A stretch of 64,000 nt of DNA from Pseudo-nitzschia pungens (GCA_037355855.1 CM074762.1:1798001-1862000); one strand, 5' to 3'. Shown: positions 53,789-64,000, counted from the first letter of the stretch. Program-made: numbers and translations. Notes: generated by a model from the sequence alone, not told the origin.

Positions 53789-54451
53789 ATGGCACCAACG
53801 GCCAAGAAAAACAACGCTCGGAAGAAAAGTACGATACTTTCTCGCACATGCATGATGGGAGGGTCCTCAACGAAGTGCAGGGTAGCCGTCCAAGACGATT
53901 CGATTACTAAAATGATTTCAAAAAATTGATAAACAAATCATGAGGACCAGTAATTTTTTCCAATAATCAAATAGGATGGGTTCAGAGCAATACCATGTTT
54001 CGATGATTCAGATTTTTGATAGTGATACGATGGGACCTAGAAACATCACGAGCCGTCAAAGTACTATTCGTTACACTCGAACACTCCAGTTTTACAGTAG
54101 TTTTTCAATTATTTTTATTGTTCCAGATTGAAAATAGTACAACAATCCTTCATATCCTTCATAATGCGAACGGAGGAGCGGTTGAAACTCAGACTGGCAT
54201 CTGTGGTTGAAACTCAGACTGTCATCTGTTACAAGACTTCATCGATTCATGATGTACATGCTCTCAACTTGTTTTGGTTCCAAACATCATGTTGTCGGTG
54301 CTGTTGAATTAAGAGTTCCTTGTCGCACACGTAGAAACCTATGCAGCATTCCTATCTATACACTCTATGTAACTGACATTTTCAGTGTTGTAACAAATAC
54401 GCTTTTTCCAAATAATAGATAGTTGATTTGATTTTTTACTGATAAATTGAA
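53789..54451. other. Intergenic, no gene recognised
   Basis: Ordinary AT-rich DNA downstream of the hypothetical gene and downstream of the minus-strand membrane protein. Near 54184-54228, GAAACTCAGACTG(G/T)CATCTG is duplicated in tandem. Confidence 0.45.
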
Positions 54452-55648
54452 TCACTCCCAGGATATCTTCACCACAGCATCCATGCCCAAATTTTCCCAT
54501 TTCCAACAAACACAATACATCCCGTCCCGCGACACAGCACGATTCCTACGCGGATCTTCGGTGTCAAAAATCATTGCTGATGACACCGAGGAATCACCCC
54601 CTGTGTTCAGTCTCTGCCGATTGCGTGAAAGAGAATGGGACGACGAATCCCCCGACTTCAGTCGTTGTCGCAGCGCGTGACCGAAACCTCCGGTTGACGT
54701 GTCTACACCATCGACGTTAGCAACGTCTTCGAGCTCCTGTAGTCCATCGAGGATACCGCCCATCGAGTTTACTCTCTCGCTTGTGTTGGTTTCGATGGTT
54801 GGAGTTTGCAACGATAGCACCTGCTGTGGTAGAGGCGCCTGTTCGACATCCGATCCGTCGGCCAGGGAGTTATTCAATGCAGCAGCTGCCTCCACCTCGG
54901 CATCGTAGAAACACTCTTCGACGCACTTTCTAACCGTATTGTGGACCCGGACTCTTCGGACTACTGAATGAATGATTCCACAAAACGACGTAAACAATAT
55001 CACACCGACTAGGACGGCCAGTCGAGCCCCGATTCCTTGTACCAATCGGAACAAAAATAACAGAGTCATGACAATGAGCAAAAATCCCGACAACCAAAAG
55101 ATCAGTATGGATTCCGAGGTGTTCTTGGCAACGGCGGTAGCAATCAGGTGATACAGATCCTGCCATCCCTGTTGGGTAATGACAATTGTTCGGTTGTTGA
55201 CAAACTCGTCCGGAAGGTCAATGGTCATGGTATGGGAGGTTCCATCGGCGTGGACCACCTGTGGAGACCATGACATGATCGGGCGTGTTGTGATTCGAAT
55301 AAGCAACTCGTTTCTGCTCTTGTTATTCGTTACTGGGGCTGCCAATAGTTCTGCGTTTGCTACCGCCTCGGAATTTGACACGGCTCGGGATCGATTGGAA
55401 TGACGCGGTGTCGGAGTAATGGTTGTTGTTATTGTTGTTGTGTACTGGTGTTTTTGAGCTGTGATACTTCCGCTTGTCGACGCCAAGTGATCTTCCACGT
55501 TGGGCAAGGAATGGTCGCCGTGAGAGTAATGAGAGAAATTTGTCGCCGAGTTCACGGACCGATTTTCATCTTCCTCGTTGTTCGTGCTCAAGCTGCTATC
55601 TCCGACTGAGAGGCCGGTCTGTACATGAAGGGGAGGCAACGGATTCAT
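54452..55648 (-). CDS. Two-helix membrane protein, unknown function
   Basis: A 398-residue protein, ATG at 55648. The first ~180 residues are Ser/Thr-rich and hydrophilic. Two adjacent membrane helices follow (about 184-208, ESILIFWLSGFLLIVMTLLF, and 214-236, LAVLVGVILFTSFCGIIHSV), separated by a short basic loop (FRLVQGIGAR). After a basic stretch (RRVRVHNTVRKCVEECFYDA) the tail is mostly disordered and Ser/Arg/Asp-rich, with the C-terminus WENLGMDAVVKISWE. No signal peptide. The hairpin design is like some ER-shaping or organelle membrane proteins, but that is only an analogy. No family recognised. Confidence 0.68.
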   Translation of the reverse strand: MNPLPPLHVQTGLSVGDSSLSTNNEEDENRSVNSATNFSHYSHGDHSLPNVEDHLASTSGSITAQKHQYTTTITTTITPTPRHSNRSRAVSNSEAVANAELLAAPVTNNKSRNELLIRITTRPIMSWSPQVVHADGTSHTMTIDLPDEFVNNRTIVITQQGWQDLYHLIATAVAKNTSESILIFWLSGFLLIVMTLLFLFRLVQGIGARLAVLVGVILFTSFCGIIHSVVRRVRVHNTVRKCVEECFYDAEVEAAAALNNSLADGSDVEQAPLPQQVLSLQTPTIETNTSERVNSMGGILDGLQELEDVANVDGVDTSTGGFGHALRQRLKSGDSSSHSLSRNRQRLNTGGDSSVSSAMIFDTEDPRRNRAVSRDGMYCVCWKWENLGMDAVVKISWE

Positions 55649-57867
55649 TACGTTTCCTCAAGAATTACTGCGAAAGTAATCCAATACTAATCGAACAGCG
55701 CTGCTTCAAACAGATCGAATTTCCGACGGAGTACGGAGTCAAATCAAATTGAGCGGAATTCTATTGGTTTGTACCAGAAAGTATTCTGTCTTCTTTGTCG
55801 AACCAGTTCGTATGGTCTATCGTTTGCTGAGAACATGAATTGCATGGATCTTACTCTATCAGCGAAGCATCGACTATGGTAACTGTTATTCAGTGGATGT
55901 CCACTCGATGGGGTGATGGTGTTTCCCTTGAACCAAGAAACACGAAAGAGTGAAAGTACGACTAAGACTGGTTACCTTGTGGTGGCGTAACTTAGTGTGT
56001 CGTTTCGATAATATTGTAGATACCGGTACCGGTAGATGCAATATTGTGTGTACTTTCAGTTGGCGCCCTCTCGTTCGTTTACCGTTCTTATTTTTTTATT
56101 ATTATTTTTTTTTACTACTACCGTACTACTACGTAAGTATTTTTTCATTGTTACTGTATTACGTAGTACGAAGTAAGGTTACGTGTACGAAGTAAATCTT
56201 ACGTTGTAGTATGAAGTATTTTTTGAGATAAAAGAGGCATAATGTTGTCTCACCATATACCTTCACCTTTTCGTACCGGAACGTACGTACCGGTATGTTT
56301 GAGAATGTAAGTGTAAGAGGTGAATCATATTTTAATAGTCAATACATGACACAGACACGAATTACTTCACGCACCGAACATGTCTGTTTACTGTGCCCGT
56401 AATTTTGAAATTCGGTGTGTCATGTTCAATGTCCGAATGTGGTGACAACCAAAGAACCCGCCGTGACGCACTGTACTGCATAGTATTCGTACGTAAAAAT
56501 AGTTTGAAATGGCTTCCGCCTGTGTCATTCATTATCATCCAAGGGGACTTGTACCGGTGCAGTAAAAATTACTTCGTATTACTAGATGTACAAGTTATCA
56601 TGTTAAAGTTAAGATTTACTAGTAACTTACCGGTACGTACGAGCAGTCTCTGGACGAGTAATTTACATGATGATCATTATTTTTTTAGAAGTCGTCAAAC
56701 ATATGAATGTCGCTGCAGGTGTTTCGCGCTGGCAACACGACAACGATATGCATTCTTACTACTTTTGAAACAGCATTATTTCCTCCGTTTGGAACTGAGA
56801 AAACAAAACACCTCCAACTTCTTACTCTCACCATTCTTCGTGACAGCATTTCCACCCTTCTGCTACTAGCACGGTATACCCGAGTGCCATTACAAAGGAG
56901 TTCATCAATGGAATCTCTCTGCTGCTGGTTAACTTTGACTGATATTGATGCGACAAAAAGCAAAAGTCCTGTAAAATTCATGGTGGCTTTGTCCTAACTA
57001 ATCACCTAGTAGTACTAACCTTAGTATGAATAATAAAAATATCGAAAATTTCTTTGAAGTGTTCTCAGAATACCAGTAAGGTTAAGATTACGCACGAGTA
57101 AGGTTACGGTAAACCTTACACGTACTTGCACTTGTGCTTTTAATTCAAAAGGACTGAAGTAGTACCGTATTCGTATGGTGGACGTATCATGATCGGTATC
57201 AAAATATGAAGTGGACATATGAATAACGCCCATGTAAGACCTTACTGAGAACGGTATTTTGTTGAATAGTCTTCGGAGGTGCGCCGCGCCGATCTCAAAA
57301 AATAATCCATTTTCGTACCAGGATTACGAATACGTACGTACTCGTACCATACTACTGCGTACTAACAATTGCGAAGTACGTACTACGTAATTACAGTAAG
57401 ATTACAGTACCGGTAAGTCTTAACCTTCCTTTCAAATTCGTACTTCTTCTTACCGGTACCGGTATTGAGTAAGATCTTACAGTATTTTGAAACTGTCGAC
57501 GCGACGAATTTCTGTTGACATTCAACGTTCTGCAGAAGATGTTCGCAAGTCCTTCCAGACTCGACTTTCAGGCTGGTATTACGACACTGTCGTAAGGCGA
57601 CCGGTATTACAACTATTTTTTGTTCGTGCTCGTACATCATCATCATACATAATCATACATAATCATACATCATCATACATCATCATACTTGTACCCTCTA
57701 CTACTGTTCAGTTTCGTGCTGCCAAGTAACAATAATAATCTATCGCAGCCGAAAACCAGCCCCGACCAAGACTATGAGAAATCTTTCGCAATAGCAGCAG
57801 CAAGTTGGGCGGTTGATCTGTAGGCAGGTAGGTTGGTGACTACAAGAGCAGAATAGAACACATTAGG
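55649..57867. other. Long intergenic region, motif-rich
   Basis: 2.2 kb between divergent genes, with dense TACCGGTA and TAAGGTTAC-type motifs (56170-56205, 57075-57120, 57395-57475). A 98-codon minus-strand frame (56685-56981) begins with a signal-peptide-like NFTGLLLFVASISV and might be a small secreted protein, but the rest is unconvincing. Confidence 0.4.
57638..57690. repeat. CAT/ATACATAATCATACAT microsatellite
   Basis: Repeats of CATCATCATACATAAT, upstream of ATG9, possibly in its 5' region. A length-polymorphic locus is likely. Confidence 0.85.
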
Positions 57868-60800
57868 ATGCAGGGTGTCCGCAGCAGCGACGAGCATCGA
57901 TACCATGCCCTGCCGCCCGACGAAGAAGCGGGAATGGATGCCGTATGGGATCAACTGAACGACGAACAATCTCGAGAGGTCCAACAACACGAATCCAGAT
58001 TCCAAACCGGAGATCCTTACGGAAGAGACAATCCACTGTCGATCGCCTGGAGCATGGCCCATCAAACCGCCAACAACGCCGGGGATGCTCTCTTGCAAAC
58101 AGCCCACAAAGCCCGCTTGGCGGTACGGGACTGGGGAGCGAGCAACAGCCAAGACCCAAACCATTACAATTATCATCCGTATCATGGAACGAGAGGAGTT
58201 GGGAGGGCATGGAATAACGATTATCCCAACAATAACGGTGCTGTTGGCGACGAGTTTGATTTGCAATTCGGGATTTCCGATTTGTTGCGGCGACGTGGAG
58301 AATCGTCCTTATCACTAGAGGCAGAAGAGGCGAATCACAGAAGACCTGTCGGAAACAAACAACCGTTGGGAGGAATGCCATTAGCGACCAATCGTGAGAA
58401 GAAACAGGACGAGGAAGTTCCGGCGCAACCGCTTCAGGGATACCCATTTGTCGTCCTGAAGGAAGGCCGGGACGTTCCTGGTCGAAGCGATTACCTGTTC
58501 CATAACAACGAGCGCGATCGATGGGGAATGGTTGGTAACCTGGATGTATTCTTGACACACCTCTACAGATACTATTACCACAGGGGGCTGACACCCATGC
58601 TCTGTTCCTTTTTGGTGGAAACGAGTTGTTTGCTCTTCACAATCTGGATGACCCGCTTGCTGCTTATAGGTGTGGATTGGCCAAAACTTCTCGCCATGAA
58701 TTGTGAGGATATTATCGACGGCGAAGACAGGGGTAGCAGCCGCGGGGAAGGACACGACGACGATGCTGTCGGCAATGTCTGCTATTCCCATTTGAGTGAT
58801 TACGCTCGAATTGATCCATTGAGCTGGACATCCTACCTATTGATCCAGGGATACACGATTTTGCTTTTGGCCTACGCTAGCTTTAGAATTTGGGTTTTTT
58901 ACCAGGATTTTTTTGGACACGCCATCCAATGCCGAACCATTCTGCACGACAAGCTCGGACTTTCGGAACGAAAGCTCCAGGGTGGAGCGCTTTCTTGGAA
59001 CGATGTGGTGACGAAATTTGTCGAGGGTCAGGAATCTGGCAGTTACAAAATCATACACCACTACAACCACACTCAGCACAACACTCCTAATGATATTATC
59101 CCGGTTCAACACAGTAATCACAACAATACTCGGGAACGGGAACAACCATCGGCAGCAACGAATGCAATGGAGGGAGCCAACAAGCCTCCGGCAGCGCCCC
59201 CTTCTGCCGCCTTCAATCTGCCCAGAAATCCTTCGAAATTGCAAGACAACCCGAATTCCTTACTGGATCCTCTACAAATTGCACAGCGAATCATGCGGAA
59301 GGAAAACTACATGATCGCCTTCTGGAACGCCGGTCTCTTGGAATGCACAAAGGTCGTATTCCCATGGAGCAGCAACGATGGAACCCAGCGCCACTATTGG
59401 TGCGGGGTTTTGGAGTGGTCGTTTTATCAATGTGTCTTGAACTTCATGTTCAACCACAAGTACGAATTGCGACCCGCCTTTTGCCTGGACTCCGATGCCC
59501 TGAAACGGAGATTGAAGGTTTGTGGGATCGTTCATTTGTGCTTGCTACCATTTTTGTTGGTCTTTGTGGTCTTGCATTTTTTCTTGAGACATGTCTACGT
59601 CGCAAAAACTAGCAGTTCCTCGGCGTCCAACGATGGTGTGTTGGGGCCTCAGCGGTGGTCGTCCGCAGCGGCCTGGCAATTTCGGGAGTTTAACGAATTG
59701 CCCCACGCCTTTGAGAAACGAATGGAACCGAGTTACAAGGATGCAATAGAATATTGCAAACTTTTTGGAACCTCCGAGTACTTGGCAGCGATCGGTCGCT
59801 TGCTCGTCTTTTTTGGCGGTGCCATCGGTGGAATCCTGTTGGTCCTAGGTGTTGTGGTCAACGACGGTTTCTTGTTGCACGTTCAATTGTGGGGCCGGAA
59901 TCTTGTATGGTATGCTGGAATGGCAGGAATTGTGTACTCAATTGGAAAAGCATTGGAGCCTGCCAAAGAGGCTACCCCCAGCGTCGCGAAGAATCTGTTC
60001 GAGGATATGGATGTCGCCCTGAAAAAAGTTTCGAAGCACACTCATTACCATCCCGACCATTGGAAGGACCGGGGCTGGGATTCCAAGGTCTATGCGACTT
60101 TTAAGACAATGTTTGATTCCGAAGTGAAATTGTTCTTGCATGAATTGGTCGCACTTGTCTTGACACCCTACATCCTATATTTCCGTTTGTCGGAAAAAGC
60201 ATCGGAGATTTGCGAATTTTGCTTGATCTCAAAAGCAAAATTAGTGTTGTCCACAGACACCAGCACCACCAGTGGTGGTGTAATTGCTGGCGATGTTTGT
60301 GGCTTTTCGACCTTTGATTTCGACACATTTGGTGATGAGATATGGGAGGGCAGGACATTGGGTAGATCCGCGATGCTGGAGCGCCAGCGACAAGAACAGC
60401 AGAGCGGAGGGGAATCGTTGACCCAATCGATAATGCGAACAGGGAACCTGGAAGATGCGACTCGACTGCATCCGAAACCGAGAGCTCGTCACGGAAAGAT
60501 GGAAAAGTCATTTTTCAGCTTTCAGGAGGCACATCCGAACTGGGACTCTTGCTTTCCACCCTCCGGTCAGTCACTCGTGCATAGACTCGAGGAATACCGT
60601 TTGTCGACGGAGCAAGCCATGATGGCACGAGAACGAGAGTTGCACGTCCAAGCTGCAGCACGACAGCTGGAAATCCTGGCACGAATCGAGGAAGAAAAAA
60701 ACACCAATTCGCGGGACAACGCAAACGTTCATCATCACTCCCAAATCGGTTTGCCAACAACTAGCATGCATTGGAACAACGTTCCCCAAGGAAAGACAAA

Positions 60801-61797
60801 AATCCGTCCGGCCGATGCGGGTGCAGGAAGCCAGAGTCAATCAACTTCGTTTTCATCGACGCCACCCATGACTGGTGTGCACCGGAATGAACAACCGAAG
60901 CAACAGCATCCGCAACCAAAGCAGCAATTGCAAACAGAATCACAACACCAATCTATATCAGTACGATCGCTGCAGTCACCCGTGTCGCCTCCGTCGTCCC
61001 TTCCGTCCAGTATACACAACGCATTGCGACCCTACACCGAGAATCTCTCCACACGCATTGAACATATTTCTTCCGAGAGAAATTCGGCTGCTCCAATGTC
61101 GGTGCCGTTTTCTCCACCGAGATCGGCATCCATCCACCGCCAAGCGAAAGCCGGAAATGGCGATGCCGGCCATCTTCGACGAGACGATGCTTCCATTTCG
61201 GTGATCGATCCACGATCCGCGGAATCCCGTCTCTTTGATGCCCCGAGCGATCCGTCCGTACCTACAAACACGGAGAGCCCGCGCCTGCAATCGTCGAATC
61301 GACGGGATGATTCCTCCGTTCCGATGATCGATCCACGATCCGCGGAATCCCGTCTCTTTGATTCCCCAAGCGATCCGTCCCTGCCGACAAGCACGGAGAG
61401 CCCGCACCCTCAATCATCGAGAGTTTCCATATCCGACCTGGCGCTCATGGCAGTCCGAACGGCACCAGTGGCGGAGCAAGACGATCGAGGCCCACAGAGC
61501 CAATACGACTGGCTGAAAAGATTTCACGAGCACCTCGAAAAACAGCAGGAAGAGGTTCAACACCACGATGGATTCCAGCAGCAACAGCATCACTCGTTGG
61601 ACTCGAATCATCGGGGTGCCGTCCCCCCCCCTCCCGCAGAGGGGAACAACGATATCGAAACCGCGAGAAATGCCACGGTAGCGACGTCCGACGGTTTGCG
61701 ATCGGGATTGCTTCCCACGCATCCCGCAGTTGCTGGATCTTCTCGCATCGACCGCACCGAATTCGAGAGGGGGCAGGATGGTGCACCGCCAAATTGA
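57868..61797 (+). CDS. ATG9: ATG9 autophagy lipid scramblase
   Basis: A 1309-residue single-exon protein. ATG9 is the multispanning scramblase on vesicles that seed the autophagosome. The core (about residues 205-880) shows family blocks in order: FLTHLYRYYYHRGLTPMLCS, RIMRKENYMIAFWNAGLLE, LEWSFYQCVLNFMFNHKYEL, WQFREFNELPHAFEKRM, LGVVVNDGFLLHVQLWGRNL, FLHELVALVLTPYILYFRL, GDVCGFSTFDF and MEKSFFSFQEAHPNW. The N-terminal ~165 and the C-terminal ~420 residues are disordered; the tail is unusually long for the family (fungal ATG9 is under 1000). A 41-residue unit is repeated in tandem in the tail (about 1112-1194; IDPRSAESRLFDAPSDPS twice). ATG1, its upstream kinase, lies about 18 kb to the left. 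Confidence 0.93.
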   Translation: MQGVRSSDEHRYHALPPDEEAGMDAVWDQLNDEQSREVQQHESRFQTGDPYGRDNPLSIAWSMAHQTANNAGDALLQTAHKARLAVRDWGASNSQDPNHYNYHPYHGTRGVGRAWNNDYPNNNGAVGDEFDLQFGISDLLRRRGESSLSLEAEEANHRRPVGNKQPLGGMPLATNREKKQDEEVPAQPLQGYPFVVLKEGRDVPGRSDYLFHNNERDRWGMVGNLDVFLTHLYRYYYHRGLTPMLCSFLVETSCLLFTIWMTRLLLIGVDWPKLLAMNCEDIIDGEDRGSSRGEGHDDDAVGNVCYSHLSDYARIDPLSWTSYLLIQGYTILLLAYASFRIWVFYQDFFGHAIQCRTILHDKLGLSERKLQGGALSWNDVVTKFVEGQESGSYKIIHHYNHTQHNTPNDIIPVQHSNHNNTREREQPSAATNAMEGANKPPAAPPSAAFNLPRNPSKLQDNPNSLLDPLQIAQRIMRKENYMIAFWNAGLLECTKVVFPWSSNDGTQRHYWCGVLEWSFYQCVLNFMFNHKYELRPAFCLDSDALKRRLKVCGIVHLCLLPFLLVFVVLHFFLRHVYVAKTSSSSASNDGVLGPQRWSSAAAWQFREFNELPHAFEKRMEPSYKDAIEYCKLFGTSEYLAAIGRLLVFFGGAIGGILLVLGVVVNDGFLLHVQLWGRNLVWYAGMAGIVYSIGKALEPAKEATPSVAKNLFEDMDVALKKVSKHTHYHPDHWKDRGWDSKVYATFKTMFDSEVKLFLHELVALVLTPYILYFRLSEKASEICEFCLISKAKLVLSTDTSTTSGGVIAGDVCGFSTFDFDTFGDEIWEGRTLGRSAMLERQRQEQQSGGESLTQSIMRTGNLEDATRLHPKPRARHGKMEKSFFSFQEAHPNWDSCFPPSGQSLVHRLEEYRLSTEQAMMARERELHVQAAARQLEILARIEEEKNTNSRDNANVHHHSQIGLPTTSMHWNNVPQGKTKIRPADAGAGSQSQSTSFSSTPPMTGVHRNEQPKQQHPQPKQQLQTESQHQSISVRSLQSPVSPPSSLPSSIHNALRPYTENLSTRIEHISSERNSAAPMSVPFSPPRSASIHRQAKAGNGDAGHLRRDDASISVIDPRSAESRLFDAPSDPSVPTNTESPRLQSSNRRDDSSVPMIDPRSAESRLFDSPSDPSLPTSTESPHPQSSRVSISDLALMAVRTAPVAEQDDRGPQSQYDWLKRFHEHLEKQQEEVQHHDGFQQQQHHSLDSNHRGAVPPPPAEGNNDIETARNATVATSDGLRSGLLPTHPAVAGSSRIDRTEFERGQDGAPPN
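61203..61450. repeat. In-frame 123-bp tandem duplication in ATG9
   Basis: GATCGATCCACGATCCGCGG at 61203 recurs at 61326, exactly 123 bp (41 codons) later, and the following DNA is near identical. It duplicates part of the disordered tail without shifting the frame. Confidence 0.85.
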
Positions 61798-62656
61798 GAC
61801 CGCAACAAGTAACGCTTTTTTAGAAACGCACGGTTCACACGGGCAGTTGTGTTATTGCTGTCACAACCCATAGATCGTTACCGGCACACTGGCATCTGCC
61901 GCACCGTACACCCGACGACAACTCCCAAAACTCAAAACTCCCTTTTGGTCTTGCGCATCGTGCGTCTTGGATCCTGTTTTTTCTATATTGAATACCCCAA
62001 AGCAGCTGTTTCCAGTCCCATTGCCACATTCAGTCAGTGGAGACTATCAAATTTCATCGTTTTGATTGTAAAATGCATCACTGATGAGACCAGAATCCAC
62101 TATGGATCCGCTGCCGGTACGGTACGGATACTTGTATCCTCTCTTGTGCCACATGCTGATGAGATGATGTGTGACCAACACTCGTAGTCCCGTCGACGAC
62201 TCAGAACGTGCGGAGGAAAGTTAGAATTAGATAACTACTTCTATTTTTTACTCCGCAACAGTAACCTTATTTCATTCGTATGACCTGTAGAAAACAATCC
62301 ACCGGTTTTTTTGAAAGATTTCCCATCCACTCCAGATCTACAAGCAATTATTGTCTATTGTTGCGAATTGCCGGATTGTGTACGACAACTTCGGTGTTCG
62401 TCGCACTAGAACCTAGCACCAAAACAAATCCTCTTTTCCGGACGAGTCAATGGCAAAGAGAGATGTAACATACATGCAAGCAAAATTCCGACACTCATCA
62501 ATAGCTTGGAAAGAATAGGACGCAACTCTCCATAGGCTGTGTGCTTGTCCTTGTGTGTGTTTGTGTGGAGGGGCGGGGGGGAGAGAGAAGCACTCGTTTC
62601 TAGAGTGTCGAAACGTCCAACCAAAACGGGGTGTGGGACTTCCGCTTGATTGCACC
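61798..62656. other. Intergenic, no gene recognised
   Basis: Between ATG9 and the AlkB-like gene. It contains a GTGTGTTTGTGTGG stretch near 62553 and GGGGGGAGAGAGAAG just after. Probably 3' UTR and promoter. Confidence 0.45.
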
Positions 62657-63820
62657 ATGGAAGCTCGAAAACGAAAACACGGAGATCATCCGAACAATAA
62701 TCCCACGCGCTCTACCGATAAAGAAGTTCCGCGGCAACCAAAAGATCTCTCGGCGGAACAAAGGGCGCTCGCGCAATCCGAGGCCGAAGATCTGGACGAT
62801 CTGAAACTCATCGCATCCGAGGCAATCCCTATCGAATTCGACAATCGCACCGGCCGGCCGATTCCCGGTCCGCAAAACCGCAGCAACGACAAACCGATCG
62901 AGGGCATCCTGAAGCTATCCCGGGACATGCTTCTGAAACACGACAAGGATCTCTTAACGGAACTGAAACAAATCCACGGCATCGTCAAACGCCGAGTCCG
63001 TCTCGACAAAATGGTTCCCTGGGCGGGATTGGGTGGCGACACAACCCGTCTTCGTGCCTTTGGCTTTCTGGGAGCCGACGCCCTGGCCCGCTTGGACAAT
63101 TCGGGGGCGGTCCGGCTCCACGCACCCGAAAAGCAGGGCGCGGAAGCCCTGGAGGACGAGAGAGCGAACCGCAGAGCTATTTGCGTGTTGCATCCGACCC
63201 GTGAGCGCCTGCTCGGAAACGGCACGGACCGGGACACGGGAGGAGGGAACCGCCCGCTAAAACCCGGAGCAACGCTTGCGACGAAACGAACACGGAGGAC
63301 GGTCAACCCGACGTTGGTGGCGGACAAGCTGTGCGCCGCGATACTTGCGGGCAACCAGGTGGGGATTCCCGAATCCGGGTCGACCGTGCCGACGAGTGCG
63401 GTGTTGTCCTCCGAGGAACTCATTGCCTATCAGACCAATCTCCACAACGGTGCGAAGCATCTGGGGGCGCATCTCGATGCGCCGCTGCACGAAGGCTTTG
63501 GAAAAGTGATCGTGACGGTGGCGATCCGGGGAAGTGCCACCATTCTGTTGATCGGAAAGGGAGACGACGTTGACGACGACAAGGACGACGAATCGGAACA
63601 ACCAGCGTGGAAATTCCGCGTAGAAGAGGGAGAAGCCTATGTATTGTCCGGGAACGCGAGAAACATATGCCTCCATGCAGTCCTGGCGGACGACAACGTG
63701 GACCGGAGTACCGATGGCGGCGGCGGAGGGGACCGAGAATCGCTGAACCTTCGCTTTGGGATTCATACCATCGAGGAAGCCGAGAATGAGATCAAGCGAC
63801 ACTGGCCAGATCTCTGGTAG
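62657..63820 (+). CDS. AlkB-like 2OG-Fe(II) dioxygenase
   Basis: A 387-residue protein from the ATG at 62657 (the first in frame). The C-terminal half fits an AlkB-type dioxygenase: NLHNGAKHLGAHLDAPLHEG gives the HxD iron site (H272, D274), VIVTVAIRGSATILL follows as the beta strand, then LSGNARNICLHAV gives the distal His (H340), and RESLNLRF gives R360 and R366, the R-x5-R that binds 2-oxoglutarate. AlkB enzymes oxidatively remove methyl groups from DNA, RNA or proteins. The N-terminal ~110 residues are polar and basic and probably disordered, with a nuclear-import-like KRKHG. The substrate is not predictable. Codon use is more GC-rich than its neighbours. Confidence 0.77.
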   Translation: MEARKRKHGDHPNNNPTRSTDKEVPRQPKDLSAEQRALAQSEAEDLDDLKLIASEAIPIEFDNRTGRPIPGPQNRSNDKPIEGILKLSRDMLLKHDKDLLTELKQIHGIVKRRVRLDKMVPWAGLGGDTTRLRAFGFLGADALARLDNSGAVRLHAPEKQGAEALEDERANRRAICVLHPTRERLLGNGTDRDTGGGNRPLKPGATLATKRTRRTVNPTLVADKLCAAILAGNQVGIPESGSTVPTSAVLSSEELIAYQTNLHNGAKHLGAHLDAPLHEGFGKVIVTVAIRGSATILLIGKGDDVDDDKDDESEQPAWKFRVEEGEAYVLSGNARNICLHAVLADDNVDRSTDGGGGGDRESLNLRFGIHTIEEAENEIKRHWPDLW

Positions 63821-63868
63821 CCTGATATCGTTAAAAACTCCAATCTGATTTAGTGTCGACTAATCTAG

Positions 63869-64000
63869 ATGAATATGGTATCTTGCTTACGCCGAAATGG
63901 ATCACGAGCCGCACTACCAATGCCTATAAATCGTGCTATCGCGGGTGTGGGAGTCCCGGTGACTCGATCAGCATTTTTTTGCATTTGGAGACGAGGCGCT
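63869..64000 (+). CDS. Start of a further gene, cut by window edge
   Basis: An ATG-initiated frame stays open for 44 codons to the edge. It begins NMVSCLRRNGSRAALPM and continues AIAGVGVPVTRSAFF, an Arg/Ala/Ser-rich, acid-poor sequence like a mitochondrial targeting peptide. Only the first part is visible, so no product can be named. Confidence 0.4.
   Translation, partial: MNMVSCLRRNGSRAALPMPINRAIAGVGVPVTRSAFFCIWRRGA

Noticed and set aside
1..64000. tRNA, rRNA or spliceosomal snRNA genes
   Set aside because: No cloverleaf with a GGTTCGAATCC-type arm and no recognisable U-snRNA core was found by eye; a covariance search would be decisive.

Overview
The window reads as nuclear DNA of a diatom, probably a pennate one; the species cannot be fixed from sequence alone. 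The reasons are: small GT-AG introns (84 to 180 bp, with one of 521 bp), a DUF6824 domain (known mainly from diatoms), plastid presequences with a signal peptide followed by a phenylalanine cleavage context, and ordinary eukaryotic gene spacing on both strands. I see no bacterial operon, no tRNA or rRNA gene and no CRISPR array.

Layout of the left half (0 to 31 kb): a plastid-type NFU iron-sulfur scaffold (622-1512, 2 exons); a membrane-protein relic (2056-2490); a 2OG-Fe(II) oxygenase of the TIGR02466 type (3014-4109, 2 exons); a C20orf27/ADISSP-like protein (4599-5684, minus); a Nepro/RNase MRP-associated-like protein (6527-7891); an unknown, probably plastid-targeted protein (8383-9111, minus); an amino acid transporter (9750-11534, minus); an EGF-repeat membrane protein (13132-14079, 2 exons); a secreted lectin plus GH99-like protein (17055-19238); a three-exon PP2C phosphatase (19356-20767, minus); a 3.1 kb inverted-repeat mobile element (21427-24534); a secreted Gly/Arg-rich protein (25243-25551); a nuclear-looking unknown (26780-28255, minus); and V-ATPase subunit A (29393-31270, minus).

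Layout of the right half (31 to 64 kb): a ~20-copy array of a ~35-bp repeat that is also found inside the 3.1 kb element (32160-32985); a DTW-domain protein (34561-35520); an ATG1/ULK kinase (35986-39362, minus, 2 exons); a decayed MOV10/SDE3 RNA helicase (41363-44290, minus); three copies of a 93-bp foldback MITE (46219-46726); a predicted two-exon fusion of a Sec14-like region and DUF6824 (47197-50783); a membrane protein (54452-55648, minus); ATG9 (57868-61797); an AlkB-like dioxygenase (62657-63820); and the beginning of another gene at the right edge.

Functional links are few, as expected in a eukaryotic genome. ATG1 and ATG9 act together in autophagy and lie about 18 kb apart, and the V-ATPase acidifies the vacuole that receives autophagic cargo. 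The most distinctive features are non-genic: a hAT-like MITE with an 8-bp target duplication nested in an older palindrome, several unrelated foldback elements, shared tandem arrays, and a short motif of the form TAAGGTTAC/GTAACCTTA scattered through nearly every intergenic region but not evident in the exons. All splice junctions are inferred from reading frame and protein-family continuity, not from transcripts.
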